Assembly (NCBI GenBank): GCA_947331495.1
Contig: CAMZOI010000001.1
Coordinates: 930,001-994,000 of the forward strand
Origin: Erythrobacteraceae bacterium Alg239-R51
GTDB lineage: Bacteria; Pseudomonadota; Alphaproteobacteria; Sphingomonadales; Sphingomonadaceae
Direction of reading: 5' to 3'
Length of the DNA: 64,000 nt
A model generated the notes under the pieces. It worked only from the letters and a program-made list of their open reading frames with translations. It had not been told where the DNA came from and did no database searches. The translations under genes were made by a program, and so were the position numbers. Below, one piece after another: positions 18,824 to 29,174 of the stretch. Positions within the stretch are counted from its first letter, which is position 1; each line of letters starts with the position of its first letter.

Positions 18824-20466
18824 ACCTTGCGTCCGCCGACCCAGGTTTCAAGCACTTCGGTCGCCCGCAGTTCGGCAGGCGTGGCAAGCAGCGGGTCGCG
18901 ATCGACAAGGACGAAGTCGGCCCGTTCGCCGGGCAGCAACCGCCCGAAGCGGCCATCCGCGAACCCGGCATAGGCCGCATCGCTGGTGAAGCCGGCCAGA
19001 GCCCGTTCGCGCGAGACGCGTTGCAGCGGGAACCACCCGCCGAAGGGTTCGCCCGCAGCGTCCATGCGCGTGGTCGCGACCGCCATGCCTGCGAAGGGAT
19101 CGGGGGTTTCGACAGGTGCGTCGGAACCGAATGCCAGCTTCGCACCCTGTTCGGCGATGCTGTTCCAGGCATAGGCGCCCGCCAGCCTTTCCCGACCGAG
19201 CCGCGCCTCTGCCATCAAGCGATCGCTGGTCTGGTGAACAGGTTGCATCGAAGCGATGATGCCATGTTTGCCGAACAGCGGAATATCGACCGGATCGACG
19301 ATTTGCGCGTGTTCGATGCGCCAGCGGCGATCACCCGGAAAGTTTTCCGCCAGTTCGTCGATTGCGGACAGCACCTCTGCGTTCGCCGCGTCGCCGATGG
19401 CGTGAATGGCCAGCTGGAATCCGCCATTCGCGGCGCGAACGATGATGTTGCGCAATTGCGCATCGCTCATCAGGGGCAGGCCGGTGTTGCCGGGATCGTC
19501 GGCATAGGGCCGCTTGAGCCACGCCCCACGGCTGCCCAGCGCGCCGTCGAGATAAAGTTTTACCCCGTTCATCCGCAGCTTGTCGGCATAGAGCCAGGGA
19601 GTCGGCCCTGCTCCGGCAAGCAGTTCCATTTCATCCGGACCCGAAGCATAGGCCATGATCCGCAAGGTCAGCGCACCGGTATCGCCCGCGCGGCGGAAGG
19701 TCTGCCAGTCTTCGATGGTGGTGCCCATGTCGGCGACGGCGGTAATGCCATAGCGATGCAGGATCTGTTGCGCCTCGCGCAGGGCAAGATCGCGTTCGTT
19801 CGGGCGCGGCGCGGGAATGGCTCGCGTCATCAACTGTTCCGCCGCGTCGACGAAGATCCCCGATGGCTCTTGCGTGCCAGCGACGCGCTCGACCCGGCCC
19901 CCGGCCGGGCTTTGCGTGGCGGCATTTATGCCGGCAGCTTCCAGCGCAAGGCTGTTGGCCCAGCCCGCATGGCCATCGACCCGCTGCAGATAGACCGGAC
20001 GATCGCCGACCGCGCTGTCGAGTTCGGCAGCGGTCGGAAAGCGGCCAAGCCCCCATTTTTCCTGATTCCACCCGCGGCCAAGTATCCACGGACGATCGGG
20101 ATTTTCAGCAGCGAAGGCGCGGATTTTCGTCAGCGCTTCCTGTAGCGAACCGGTGTCCGAAAGGTCGAGCGTCAGCGCCCCGATGCCAATACCCATGACA
20201 TGGACATGGGCATCGATCAGGCCGGGGATCATCACCCGCCCTTCGCCGTCTTCGCGAAAGTCGGTCTGCGGCATCTTGTCGCCCGCTTCGAGCAAGCGGT
20301 CGACCTTGCCTTCGTCGTCGATGACGAGGGCGGTAAAGCGCTTGACCTTGCCGTCCTCGTCCAGCGTCAGCCCTTCCACATTGTCGATCAGCACATCCGC
20401 CAGGGCGGGCGTGGCGCAGAGCGTGCAGGCGAGTGCAGCGGCGGAAACGAGCGATTTGAACAGCAT
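18808..20466 (-). CDS. Exported YtcJ-like amidohydrolase
   Basis: Metal-dependent hydrolase of the amidohydrolase-3/YtcJ group, 552 aa. The ATG at 20466 gives a signal peptide (MLFKSLVSAAALACTLCATP, cleavage near residue 23), so the enzyme is probably periplasmic. The metal-binding HxH is H87/H89 in GLIDAHVHVMG; RVDGHAGWAN, HAIGDAAN, RIEHAQIV and FGSDAPVE are the further YtcJ blocks. The substrate is unknown. I reject a longer start 123 nt upstream because it hides the signal peptide. It converges on tatC with a 16-nt overlap and shares a 107-nt divergent region with the threonine ammonia-lyase. Confidence 0.9.
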   Translation of the reverse strand: MLFKSLVSAAALACTLCATPALADVLIDNVEGLTLDEDGKVKRFTALVIDDEGKVDRLLEAGDKMPQTDFREDGEGRVMIPGLIDAHVHVMGIGIGALTLDLSDTGSLQEALTKIRAFAAENPDRPWILGRGWNQEKWGLGRFPTAAELDSAVGDRPVYLQRVDGHAGWANSLALEAAGINAATQSPAGGRVERVAGTQEPSGIFVDAAEQLMTRAIPAPRPNERDLALREAQQILHRYGITAVADMGTTIEDWQTFRRAGDTGALTLRIMAYASGPDEMELLAGAGPTPWLYADKLRMNGVKLYLDGALGSRGAWLKRPYADDPGNTGLPLMSDAQLRNIIVRAANGGFQLAIHAIGDAANAEVLSAIDELAENFPGDRRWRIEHAQIVDPVDIPLFGKHGIIASMQPVHQTSDRLMAEARLGRERLAGAYAWNSIAEQGAKLAFGSDAPVETPDPFAGMAVATTRMDAAGEPFGGWFPLQRVSRERALAGFTSDAAYAGFADGRFGRLLPGERADFVLVDRDPLLATPAELRATEVLETWVGGRKVYDAD

Positions 20467-20573
20467 GTGTGTCTTGACCCCTAATTTGTCCCGCAGGCGA
20501 TAAGGCAAGGCTTGGTCTGTGCAAACCCTTTCCGCGATTGCGCGCCGGTGCGCCGAGCCGTAGGGGCAAGCCC

Positions 20574-21824
20574 ATGAACCAGGTTTCACCCATGCGCGCT
20601 GCGAAGGCGACCGAGCTGCTCACTATTGACGATGTTCGCGCGGCCGCGGCGCGGATCGACGGCGCCGTGGTGAAAACACCGATGCTGCGTTCCCAGACCC
20701 TGTCGCAGATTTCGGGTGCGGACATCTGGCTGAAATTCGAGAACCACCAGTTCACCGCCGCCTACAAGGAGCGCGGGGCGCTCAACGCGCTTCTCCAGCT
20801 GACCGACGAACAGCGCGCCCGCGGGGTGATTGCCGCCTCGGCAGGCAATCATTCGCAAGGGTTGAGCTATCATGGTCGCCGGTTGGGCGTGCCGGTCACC
20901 ATCGTGATGCCTTCGACGACCCCGAGCGTCAAAGTCATGCAGACCGAAAGCGTCGGCGGAAATGTCACGCTGCATGGCGAAACCTTCGACGAGGCCTATG
21001 CCCATGCCCGCGAACTGGAGGCCGAACGCAGCCTGACCTTCGTCCACCCGTTCGACGATCCCAAGGTCGCGGCCGGGCAGGGGACCGTCGCGCTGGAAAT
21101 GCTGGCCGAAAAGGACGATTTCGATTGCCTGGTCGTGCCGATCGGCGGCGGCGGGCTGATGAGCGGCATGGCAACGGTCGCCAAGGCGCTGAAACCCGAT
21201 ATCGAAATGATCGGCGTCCAGGCCGAGCTATACCCGTCGATGTACTCCGCGGTGACCGGGGACGAGCGACCCTGTGGCGGAGACACGCTGGCCGAGGGCA
21301 TAGCGGTAAAGGCCCCGGGCCAGTTTACCCGCAAGATCATCGCCGAACTCGTCGACGAGGTCCTTCTGGTCAAGGAAGGCAGTCTCGAGAACGCGGTTTC
21401 GCTGCTGTTGCAGATCGAGAAGACGGTCGTCGAGGGGGCGGGCGCCGCCGGGCTTGCCGCGGTCATGGCAAATCCCGAAAGGTTCGCGGACAAGACCGTC
21501 GGCCTCGTCCTGTGCGGCGGGAATATCGACACGCGGCTGCTGGCCAATGTTCTCCTTCGCGATCTGGCCCGGTCGGGTCGCCTGGCACGGTTGCGGATCA
21601 CGTTGCAGGACCGGCCCGGTGCGCTGTACAAGGTGATGCACGAATTCGATGCGCACAACGTCAACATCATCGAGATCTACCACCAGCGGATATTCACCAC
21701 ACTGCCCGCCAAGGGTCTGATCACCGAGATCGAATGCGAAGCGCGCGATAGCGAACAGATCGACCGGCTGGTCGAGGCGCTGGAAGCCAAGGGATACATC
21801 GTCGAACTGGCCGAACTGGAATAG
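20574..21824 (+). CDS. Threonine ammonia-lyase with C-terminal ACT domain
   Basis: PLP enzyme converting threonine to 2-oxobutanoate and ammonia, 416 aa. The PLP lysine is K65 in AAYKERGALN; the phosphate-binding loop is PIGGGGLMSGMA; the serine/threonine dehydratase block LKFENHQFTAA is clear. A single ACT domain occupies about residues 335-416 (ITLQDRPGALYKVMHEFD), which points to the shorter ACT-regulated class rather than the two-domain biosynthetic IlvA. I chose ATG 20574, with AGGGGCAAG upstream; ATG 20592 is possible. It could serve isoleucine synthesis or threonine breakdown. Confidence 0.92.
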   Translation: MNQVSPMRAAKATELLTIDDVRAAAARIDGAVVKTPMLRSQTLSQISGADIWLKFENHQFTAAYKERGALNALLQLTDEQRARGVIAASAGNHSQGLSYHGRRLGVPVTIVMPSTTPSVKVMQTESVGGNVTLHGETFDEAYAHARELEAERSLTFVHPFDDPKVAAGQGTVALEMLAEKDDFDCLVVPIGGGGLMSGMATVAKALKPDIEMIGVQAELYPSMYSAVTGDERPCGGDTLAEGIAVKAPGQFTRKIIAELVDEVLLVKEGSLENAVSLLLQIEKTVVEGAGAAGLAAVMANPERFADKTVGLVLCGGNIDTRLLANVLLRDLARSGRLARLRITLQDRPGALYKVMHEFDAHNVNIIEIYHQRIFTTLPAKGLITEIECEARDSEQIDRLVEALEAKGYIVELAELE

Positions 21825-21899
21825 GCGTTCTGCCCCGCGCGGGATCGCCGGCCTTCCTTTTTTCCACGACAGTCGCCGGGTAAATACCGCCGTTTATGG

Positions 21900-21914
21900 T
21901 TAAGGGACTTTTAA
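21900..21914 (+). promoter_or_regulatory. Perfect CtrA-type site (TTAA-N7-TTAA) upstream of bpt
   Basis: TTAA, seven bases (GGGACTT) and TTAA match the full CtrA consensus of alphaproteobacteria, with a C after the second half. Two more TTAA boxes lie at 21934-21937 and 21961-21964, and a GANTC methylation site (GAGTC) at 21939-21943. The site is 74 nt before the bpt start. Binding is inferred from sequence only. Confidence 0.6.
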
Positions 21915-21987
21915 CGCAGGGCTCGCTCTGGCATTAACGAGTCCATATGGTAACGATATCTTAACCGCCGGAAGGACGCTCGAACCA

Positions 21988-22827
21988 GTGACCGCCCCGA
22001 TTCGCTTTCCTCGCTTTTTCGTGACCAGCCCCGCGCCGTGTCCGTATCTGCCGGGCAAGCGCGAACGGAAGGTCTTTACCGAACTGCGCGGCGATTCCGC
22101 CGATGAACTGAACGAGGCATTGGGGCGGATCGGTTTCCGGCGCAGCCAGACGGTGGCCTATCGCCCGTCCTGCCTCGATTGCCAGGCCTGCGTCTCGGTT
22201 CGCGTGGCGGCCGGGGAATTCGCGCCCTCTTCCAGCCAGAAGCGCACGCTCAAGGACAATAGCGACCTTGTCGCCACCGAATGCCGCCCTTGGGCGACCG
22301 CGGAACAATTCGATCTGCTGCGCAAATATCTTGCCGTTCGCCATCCCGGCGGGGGCATGACGCAGATGGAAGAAAACGATTTCGCCGACATGGTGGAACA
22401 TACGCCGGTATCCAGCTATATCGTCGAATATCGGGAGCCGGGGATCGGTGCCCGGCAGGGCCGCCTGGTGGGTGCGTGCCTCACGGATTACCAGGGTGAC
22501 GGGCTGTCGATGATCTACAGCTTCTACGACCCTGAGCATGGGGATCGCGCCGGTCTTGGGAACTACATCATTCTCGACCACATCCGCCGCGCGGCGGAAC
22601 AGGAATTGCCGTACGTCTACCTCGGATACTGGGTCCAGGGGGCCGAGCGTATGCAGTACAAGGTCCGCTACCGGCCGCTCGAACGGCTCACCCGCGGCGG
22701 GTGGGAACGCGTGCCCGAAGCCGAGCAGCGCGAACTCATCCGTGCCGCCACCAGGCCGCGCCGCGAACGAAGCGAGCCATTGCCCGCCAAGGACGGCCAT
22801 CCGTCCGAGTACAAGCTCACCGACTAG
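21988..22827 (+). CDS. bpt: Aspartate/glutamate leucyltransferase (arginyl-tRNA-protein transferase family)
   Basis: Adds leucine from Leu-tRNA to N-terminal Asp or Glu, tagging proteins for ClpAP under the N-end rule; 279 aa, normal for Bpt. The N-terminal ATE block ([20 protein letters not shown]) and the cysteine block [12 protein letters not shown] are visible, as are [20 protein letters not shown] and [10 protein letters not shown]. It starts with GTG at 21988 behind GGAAGGACG. The tamA frame begins inside its 3' end. No clpS lies nearby. Confidence 0.93.
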   Translation: MTAPIRFPRFFVTSPAPCPYLPGKRERKVFTELRGDSADELNEALGRIGFRRSQTVAYRPSCLDCQACVSVRVAAGEFAPSSSQKRTLKDNSDLVATECRPWATAEQFDLLRKYLAVRHPGGGMTQMEENDFADMVEHTPVSSYIVEYREPGIGARQGRLVGACLTDYQGDGLSMIYSFYDPEHGDRAGLGNYIILDHIRRAAEQELPYVYLGYWVQGAERMQYKVRYRPLERLTRGGWERVPEAEQRELIRAATRPRRERSEPLPAKDGHPSEYKLTD

Positions 22828-24958
22828 CCTCTTCGCGGTATCGCTGGCGACATTTTCGCTCGTGCTGGCAAACGCGCCGGTGCGCGCGCAGGACAGCAGC
22901 GCGCCACCTTCGCTCGAAGAGCTGATCCCCGACAGCGCGGTGGAAAATCCGGAGGAATGGGCGCAGCAGGGAACGGATGACGGCGCGGCGGTCGATGCGG
23001 ACGTGCTGTCCGGGATCGAGGCCGATACGCCGATAGCGGACTTGCCGGACATGCAGGTTGCCTGGCCGACCGATCTCGACATCGAACCTTTCGAGCCGAT
23101 CGAGTCGGAAGCGGACATCGAATTCGTCGAATTGCTCGAAGACAGACGGCAGTTTGCCTTCGACGAGGCGGAGATCGAAACGATCTCCGAAGACCTCGTG
23201 CTGGGTTTCCCGCAAAAGGAACCTCCGTTCAGCGAACGCGGCGATTTCGTCGCCCGGTTCGAAGCGCTCTCGACCATCGAGGAGCTTGACCAGGACGACG
23301 AGAATGTCGCGGTGCTGGCCGCGCGGGCGCGCGAGGACGAGGAACTGCTCGGCAATCTGCTGCGCGTCTATGGCTATTATGATGGCGAGATCGTGCGCAC
23401 CATCGGCGCACGCGATGCAGGCGACGATACCGCTGCCGCGCAGCCGCGCGTGCGGTTCGATGTCATCCCCGGGCCGCGCTACACCTATGGGACGGTCGAT
23501 CTCGGCCAGCTCGACAGCGCGGCAGATGCCGAAAGCCTGCGCCAGACCTTCGACATCGCGCCGGGCGATTTCCTGCAATCGGACGTCATCCTGCGGGAAC
23601 AGTTCGATCTCGACCGCGCGCTCGGCGAAAGCGGCTATGCTTTTGCCGAGATCGACGAACCGCAGCTGCTGATCGATCACGAGCGGCTTGAGGGCGACCT
23701 GACACTGCCGGTCCGACCCAACGGGAAATATGTATTCGGCAGGGTCGTCAGCAGCGATCCCGAGTTCCTGTCAGGGCGTCATATCGGCGAGATCGCCCGG
23801 TTCGAGCCGGGCGAAATCTACCAGCGGAGCCTCGCACTGGACCTTCGCCGGGCGGTGACCGCGACGGGCCTCGTCTCGTCGGTCTCGGTGACCCCGCGCG
23901 AGGTCGCTGCTCCATCTGGCGACCAGCCCGGCGTGGTGGCGATGGACGTCGAACTGGAGCGCGCCGAATTGCGCACGATTGCCGGAGCGATCGGCTACGG
24001 ATCGGAAGAAGGCGTCCGTATCCAGGCCAGCTGGGAGCATCGCAATCTCTTCCCGCCCGAAGGTGCTTTGCGCTTGCGCGGGATAATCGGGACGCAGGAA
24101 CAGCTCGTTGGCGCGACCTTCCGCAAGAGCAATTTTGGCGGGCGCGACAAGGTGCTCACGCTCGATGCCTATGCCTCGACCATCGACAGCGACGCCTATG
24201 ACGCGAACACGATTGCCGTTTCGGGCGTGTACGAGCGCACGTCGACGCTGCTGTTCCAGAAGCCGCTTAGCTGGGGCCTCGGCGCGGAACTTCTCGCGAC
24301 CGATGAACGCAACCGGGTGGTGGACGGCATACCCCGGCCACGTCAGGCCTATTTCATCGCATCGATCTTCGGTCGCGGGACGATCGACACCACCGATTCG
24401 CTTCTCGATCCGACGCGAGGATATCGCCTGTCCGGCTTCCTTGGCCCCGAAACCTCGCGCACGCAGGGGCAGCAATTCTATTACCTGCGCAATCAGGCCG
24501 ATGCCTCCTACTATCAATCGGTGAGCGACCGGATCGTGGTCGCCGGGCGCGGTCGGTTCGCCAGCATTCAGGGGGCGGAGCTGGTCGGTATCGCGCCGTC
24601 CCGCAGGCTCTATGCCGGGGGAGGAAACTCCGTGCGCGGATATGGATACCAGTCGATCGGCCCCAAGAACGAGTTCGGCGAACCGACCGGCGGGCGCAGT
24701 CTGGTCGAGGCGGCGATAGAAGCGCGCATCGGCACCGGACTTTTCGACGGAGCCGTATCGGTCGTCCCGTTCCTCGACGTGGGCAGCGTCTCGACCTCGA
24801 CCACGCCAGATTTCGACGAGATCAAGTTCGGCGCCGGCGTCGGGGTGCGCTATACCACCGGGTTCGGACCCATCCGCGTCGACGTCGGGGTGCCGATCAA
24901 TCCCGAGCCCGAGGATTCGGACTTTGCCGTTTACGTCTCGCTGGGTCAGGCCTTCTGA
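22742..24958 (+). CDS. tamA: Outer-membrane assembly factor TamA (Omp85 family), start uncertain
   Basis: Omp85-family protein that with TamB helps place proteins in the outer membrane. The mature part has an acidic spacer, POTRA repeats ([42 protein letters not shown]) and a C-terminal beta barrel ending in SLGQAF. The signal-like stretch [21 protein letters not shown] has no ATG after the bpt stop; the best in-frame start I find is GTG 22742, giving 738 aa and an 86-nt overlap with bpt. An ATG 204 nt earlier reads through nonsense-like sequence. The stop overlaps the tamB ATG by one base. Confidence 0.85.
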   Translation: MPPPGRAANEASHCPPRTAIRPSTSSPTSLFAVSLATFSLVLANAPVRAQDSSAPPSLEELIPDSAVENPEEWAQQGTDDGAAVDADVLSGIEADTPIADLPDMQVAWPTDLDIEPFEPIESEADIEFVELLEDRRQFAFDEAEIETISEDLVLGFPQKEPPFSERGDFVARFEALSTIEELDQDDENVAVLAARAREDEELLGNLLRVYGYYDGEIVRTIGARDAGDDTAAAQPRVRFDVIPGPRYTYGTVDLGQLDSAADAESLRQTFDIAPGDFLQSDVILREQFDLDRALGESGYAFAEIDEPQLLIDHERLEGDLTLPVRPNGKYVFGRVVSSDPEFLSGRHIGEIARFEPGEIYQRSLALDLRRAVTATGLVSSVSVTPREVAAPSGDQPGVVAMDVELERAELRTIAGAIGYGSEEGVRIQASWEHRNLFPPEGALRLRGIIGTQEQLVGATFRKSNFGGRDKVLTLDAYASTIDSDAYDANTIAVSGVYERTSTLLFQKPLSWGLGAELLATDERNRVVDGIPRPRQAYFIASIFGRGTIDTTDSLLDPTRGYRLSGFLGPETSRTQGQQFYYLRNQADASYYQSVSDRIVVAGRGRFASIQGAELVGIAPSRRLYAGGGNSVRGYGYQSIGPKNEFGEPTGGRSLVEAAIEARIGTGLFDGAVSVVPFLDVGSVSTSTTPDFDEIKFGAGVGVRYTTGFGPIRVDVGVPINPEPEDSDFAVYVSLGQAF

Positions 24959-27900
24959 TGGCAGACGAAGACCTGGCCGAGGAGTCCGCACCGCCGCGTC
25001 ACCGTTCCCGGTTTTCGCGCGCCGCCAGGTGGCTGCTTGGCACGTTTGGAGCGCTGGTGCTTCTGGTCGCGGGCGCGCTGGTCCTGCTCAACACCCCCAT
25101 TGGCGAGCGGTTTCTGGCAGATCGCATTGCCGAGCGGACCTTTCCCAATGGCCTCAATATCGACATCGGTCGCATAGAAGGCGATCTGTACGGTGCGGCG
25201 GTGCTGCACGACGTGCGCGTGTCCGACCCTCAGGGCATTTTCCTGACCATTCCCCGCGCCGAAATCGACTGGAACCCCGGGGGGTGGCTGTCCAACCGGC
25301 TCGACATCGACAGTTTTGCCGCGCGGCGCGCCACGCTGCTTCGGATACCCGAATTCCTGCCGAGCGAGGAGGATAACCCGATCCTGCCGGGCTTCGACAT
25401 TTCGGTCGACAGGCTGGAGATCGATCGTCTGACCCTTGCGCCGGGAATTGCGGGCGATGGTCCGCAGCGTGTCGACCTGCTTGCCGAGGTCCAGGTCGAG
25501 GACCGGATGCTGTCCGTCGATGCTCAGGGCAGGCTCGGCAAGAGTGACCGGTTGGAACTCCTTCTCGATGCAGTGCCGGAAGACGATGTCTTCGATCTGG
25601 CGCTCGATGTCGATGCGAGCGGCGACGGAGCCGTGGCCGGGCTGCTGGGGCTGGACGAGCCCTATGTGGCGCGCATTCGCGGCGAAGGCAGCTGGAGCGC
25701 GTGGAACGGATCGTTTCTGGCGCGCAGCGAAGGCAGAAGGGTCGCCGCCCTGAAGATCGCCAACCGGTCCGGTCGCTTCACTTTGCTTGGCAAGGTCGAT
25801 CCAAGCGGTTTTCTGTCGGGACTGGCTGCCCGGGCGATGGGAAGCGACGTTGCTGTCCGGTCGAATATCGAAATCGAGGACCGGGCTTTCGAGGGGCGCA
25901 CCGTACTTGTCGGGAGCGGCGTCAGGCTCGATGCGAAGGGCCTTATTGATCTTGCCGAGAACCGGGTCGAAGGGCTGGAAGTCGACGCGGTCTTGCGCGA
26001 TCCCGCCCTGTTCTCATCCGGCATCCGGGCGCAAGGCGCGCGCTTGCAGGCAAACCTCGACGGGGCTTTTGCGGACCTGTCCGTCGCGCACGATCTGCGT
26101 ATCGATGAACTCGATGTCGATGGCACGCGCATTGCCGCTCTCCGCCAGCAAGGCACCGCGCGATACGACGGGACGCGCTGGACATTGCCGCTCGACGCGG
26201 CAATCGGGCGGGTCCGGGCCAATATCGATTGGCTGGACCCGCGGCTCGTGAACGGCCGGGCGACCGGCACGCTGGTGTTGTCCGGGGACAACCTCTTGTC
26301 CGACGATCTGCGGCTCGGCTTTCCGTCGACGACGGCCAATCTGGCACTGCGCGGCAATCTGCGAACAGGCCGTTACGATATCCGCGGACCCGTCCACGCG
26401 GAGCGTTTCGCACTGGATGACATCGGCATGGCGGGCGGCACGGCGATCATCGACGTGACGCTTGCGCCCCGCACCCCATGGCGGCTGTCGGCAGATCTCG
26501 ATGGACGCATTTCGCCCGTGACCAACGCCACGCTTGCCAATTTGGCAGGCACACCGATCCGCGTCCGTGGCGGGCTGGCGATCGGTGGGAATGCTCCGCT
26601 GGTTTTCGACGATGTCCGCGTCGATGCCAGCAAGGTGTCGCTGACGCTCGATGGCACCATACGGCAGGGCACAACCCGCGTGGCTGGCAGCGGAAGCCAT
26701 GTACAATACGGTGACTTTACCGTGGAAGCGTCGCTCGACGATGGTGGACCCGAGGCCGTTCTGGTCTTTGCGGCCCCGACAACGGGCCTGGAAAACGTGC
26801 GTCTCGCCATAGCTCCGAGCGAGAACGGTTTTGCAATCGATGCGCAAGGAAGTTCGGTTCTCGGCCCATTCGAAGGCGTACTCGACCTCTCCGCTCCGAG
26901 CGGAGGCCCGACGCGTATCGCTATCACGCAGATGACCGTCTCCGACACGGACGTGAGCGGCAGCCTCGCTCTTCTCGACGGCGGGGCGGAAGGCACGCTG
27001 GCCTTTGCGGGGGGCGGTCTCGACGGCACGGTCGACCTGTTTCCGCGCGGCGGGGGACAGGGCCTCGACGTCGAGTTGCGCGCCCGCAACGCACGCTTCG
27101 GCGGTGAAACGCAGTTGCGCATTGCGCGGGCCGATATCGAAGCGAGCGGCGTCATCGCACAGGGCGACACGACCTTCCAGGGGACCGGCACCGCCTCCGG
27201 CTTGTCCTATGGCTCGCTGTTTATCGGGCGCCTTGCCGCACAGGGCGAACTCGAGAACGGCGTCGGCCGCGTCGATGCATCGCTTTCGGGCCGGCGTGGC
27301 GGACGCTTCGAGCTCGATCTGAATGCGAACATCGCGCCCGAGCGTATCGCGGTCGCCGCGCAGGGCGAACTGGGCGGACGCCGAATAACGATGCCGCGCC
27401 GGGCGGTCTTCACCACGACCGGAGACGGCGGCTGGCGGTTGGCCTCCACGCAGGTATCGTATGGGGATGGTGGCCTGATTGTCGCGGGCAGTTTCGGCGA
27501 TGGCGATCTCGATCTCGATCTCAAGCTGGCTCGGATGCCGTTGTCGCTGATCGATGTCTTCGCAGGCGATGTCGGGCTCGGCGGGACGATTTCCGGGACC
27601 GTTCAATACGGTGTCGGTTCGACCGGTGTTCCGGCCGGTATCGCCAGGGTCAAGGTCGACAATCTGACCCGCTCCGGTCTCGTTCTGACCTCGCGTCCGG
27701 TTGACCTTTCATTGCTGGCCCTCCTGACCCGCGACAGCCTGGAAGCGCGCGCAATTCTCAACAACGAAGAGATCCGGCGCGGCCGATTGCAGGCGCGGAT
27801 AACCGATCTGCCGCAAGCGGGTATGCTGCTCGAACGGCTTCGCGCGGGCGACCTGTTTGCTCAGCTCAGATATGATGGCGCAGCGGAAAGCCTCTGGCGA

Positions 27901-29163
27901 CTGGCGGCGGTCGATGCTTTCGACATCACCGGGCCGGTCACGGTTGCCGCCGACGCAAGCGGGTCCCTGGAGGATCCCGATGTGCGCGGTTCGGTGGCCA
28001 GCGAAAATCTGCGTATTCGCAGTTCGCTTTCCGGTACGGACATCCGCGATGCGAGCGTGCGGGGCGCCTTCCGCGGCTCGCGGTTGCAGATTGCGCGGTT
28101 CGGCGGCTCGACTGCCAATGGCGGTTCGGTGACCGGAAGCGGAATCGTCGACCTGCGGACGCTGGGCGAACGGGTCGAAGGGCGGTTCTTGGAAGTGCGT
28201 GGGCCCGTTCTGGATTTGCGGGTGGCTGCAAACAATGCGCGACTGGTCGATGCCAGAGGCCTCAGCGCAACGGTCAGCGGACCGCTTCGGATCGTTTCCA
28301 ACGGGCTTGGGGGCACGATCGCCGGTCGTGTCCGGATCGACCGTGCCAGCTGGCAACTGGGCACGACTGCGGACGATCTGCGTCTGCCGCGCATTGCCAC
28401 AAGCGAGGTCAACGCCCCGGCCGATCGAGCACCGCGTGTCGCATCCGGTCGACCCTGGCGCTACCTCATCGATGCGCGTGGCAACAACCGGATCGATGTC
28501 GACGGGCTGGGTCTTGAAAGCGAATGGGCCGCCGACATCATAGTCCGGGGCACCACTGACGATCCACGGATCGGCGGCACTGCCGAAGTTGTGGAAGGCG
28601 ATTACAGCTTCGCCGGAACGCGGTTCGAACTGACGCGTGGCGAGATCGTGTTCGACGATCAACTTCCCATCGACCCGCAGCTCGATATCCGCGCCGAGAC
28701 CGAGCGTGACGGCGTCGACGTGATCGTGACCGTTTCCGGCAGCGCAACGCAGCCTGAAGTGGTGTTCAGTTCCGACCCTGCCTTGCCGGAAGAGGAAATC
28801 CTGGCGCGGCTGCTATTCGGCGGCTCGATCAATTCGCTTTCGGCAACCGATGCCCTGCAATTGGGGGCAGCAGTGGCCAGCTTGCGCGGCGGCGGGGGCA
28901 TGGACCCGATAAACCAGTTGCGCACCGCCATCGGGCTCGACCGGTTACGTATCGTCAGTGCCGATCCCGCCCTGGGCAGGGGAACCGGCGTGGCGCTGGG
29001 AAAGAATTTCGGCCGCCGCTTCTACGCCGAGATCATCACGGACGGTCGGGGATACAGCGCCACACAAGTCGAGTTCCGGGTGACGAGCTGGCTGTCCCTG
29101 CTGGCTTCTGTCTCCACGATCGGACGCGAAAGCGTGGTTGCCGAAGTTAGCAGGGACTACTGA
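24958..29163 (+). CDS. tamB: Translocation and assembly module protein TamB
   Basis: Very long inner-membrane-anchored periplasmic protein, 1401 aa, that works with TamA and may carry lipids or proteins between membranes. An N-terminal helix (about residues 25-45) anchors it; the body is a long series of short beta repeats. The C-terminal DUF490/TamB domain is clear (GGTAEVVEGDYSFAGTRFEL; LPEEEILARLLFGG). It begins at the last base of the tamA stop, so the two are tightly coupled. Length is within the family range. Confidence 0.95.
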   Translation: MADEDLAEESAPPRHRSRFSRAARWLLGTFGALVLLVAGALVLLNTPIGERFLADRIAERTFPNGLNIDIGRIEGDLYGAAVLHDVRVSDPQGIFLTIPRAEIDWNPGGWLSNRLDIDSFAARRATLLRIPEFLPSEEDNPILPGFDISVDRLEIDRLTLAPGIAGDGPQRVDLLAEVQVEDRMLSVDAQGRLGKSDRLELLLDAVPEDDVFDLALDVDASGDGAVAGLLGLDEPYVARIRGEGSWSAWNGSFLARSEGRRVAALKIANRSGRFTLLGKVDPSGFLSGLAARAMGSDVAVRSNIEIEDRAFEGRTVLVGSGVRLDAKGLIDLAENRVEGLEVDAVLRDPALFSSGIRAQGARLQANLDGAFADLSVAHDLRIDELDVDGTRIAALRQQGTARYDGTRWTLPLDAAIGRVRANIDWLDPRLVNGRATGTLVLSGDNLLSDDLRLGFPSTTANLALRGNLRTGRYDIRGPVHAERFALDDIGMAGGTAIIDVTLAPRTPWRLSADLDGRISPVTNATLANLAGTPIRVRGGLAIGGNAPLVFDDVRVDASKVSLTLDGTIRQGTTRVAGSGSHVQYGDFTVEASLDDGGPEAVLVFAAPTTGLENVRLAIAPSENGFAIDAQGSSVLGPFEGVLDLSAPSGGPTRIAITQMTVSDTDVSGSLALLDGGAEGTLAFAGGGLDGTVDLFPRGGGQGLDVELRARNARFGGETQLRIARADIEASGVIAQGDTTFQGTGTASGLSYGSLFIGRLAAQGELENGVGRVDASLSGRRGGRFELDLNANIAPERIAVAAQGELGGRRITMPRRAVFTTTGDGGWRLASTQVSYGDGGLIVAGSFGDGDLDLDLKLARMPLSLIDVFAGDVGLGGTISGTVQYGVGSTGVPAGIARVKVDNLTRSGLVLTSRPVDLSLLALLTRDSLEARAILNNEEIRRGRLQARITDLPQAGMLLERLRAGDLFAQLRYDGAAESLWRLAAVDAFDITGPVTVAADASGSLEDPDVRGSVASENLRIRSSLSGTDIRDASVRGAFRGSRLQIARFGGSTANGGSVTGSGIVDLRTLGERVEGRFLEVRGPVLDLRVAANNARLVDARGLSATVSGPLRIVSNGLGGTIAGRVRIDRASWQLGTTADDLRLPRIATSEVNAPADRAPRVASGRPWRYLIDARGNNRIDVDGLGLESEWAADIIVRGTTDDPRIGGTAEVVEGDYSFAGTRFELTRGEIVFDDQLPIDPQLDIRAETERDGVDVIVTVSGSATQPEVVFSSDPALPEEEILARLLFGGSINSLSATDALQLGAAVASLRGGGGMDPINQLRTAIGLDRLRIVSADPALGRGTGVALGKNFGRRFYAEIITDGRGYSATQVEFRVTSWLSLLASVSTIGRESVVAEVSRDY

Positions 29164-29174
29164 ACTCGCGTGGG

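Noticed and set aside
21836..21868. Terminator after threonine ammonia-lyase (CCCGCGCGGG then a T6 run)
   Set aside because: The palindrome can only form a four-bp stem with a two-base loop, and the T-run is over 10 bases away.
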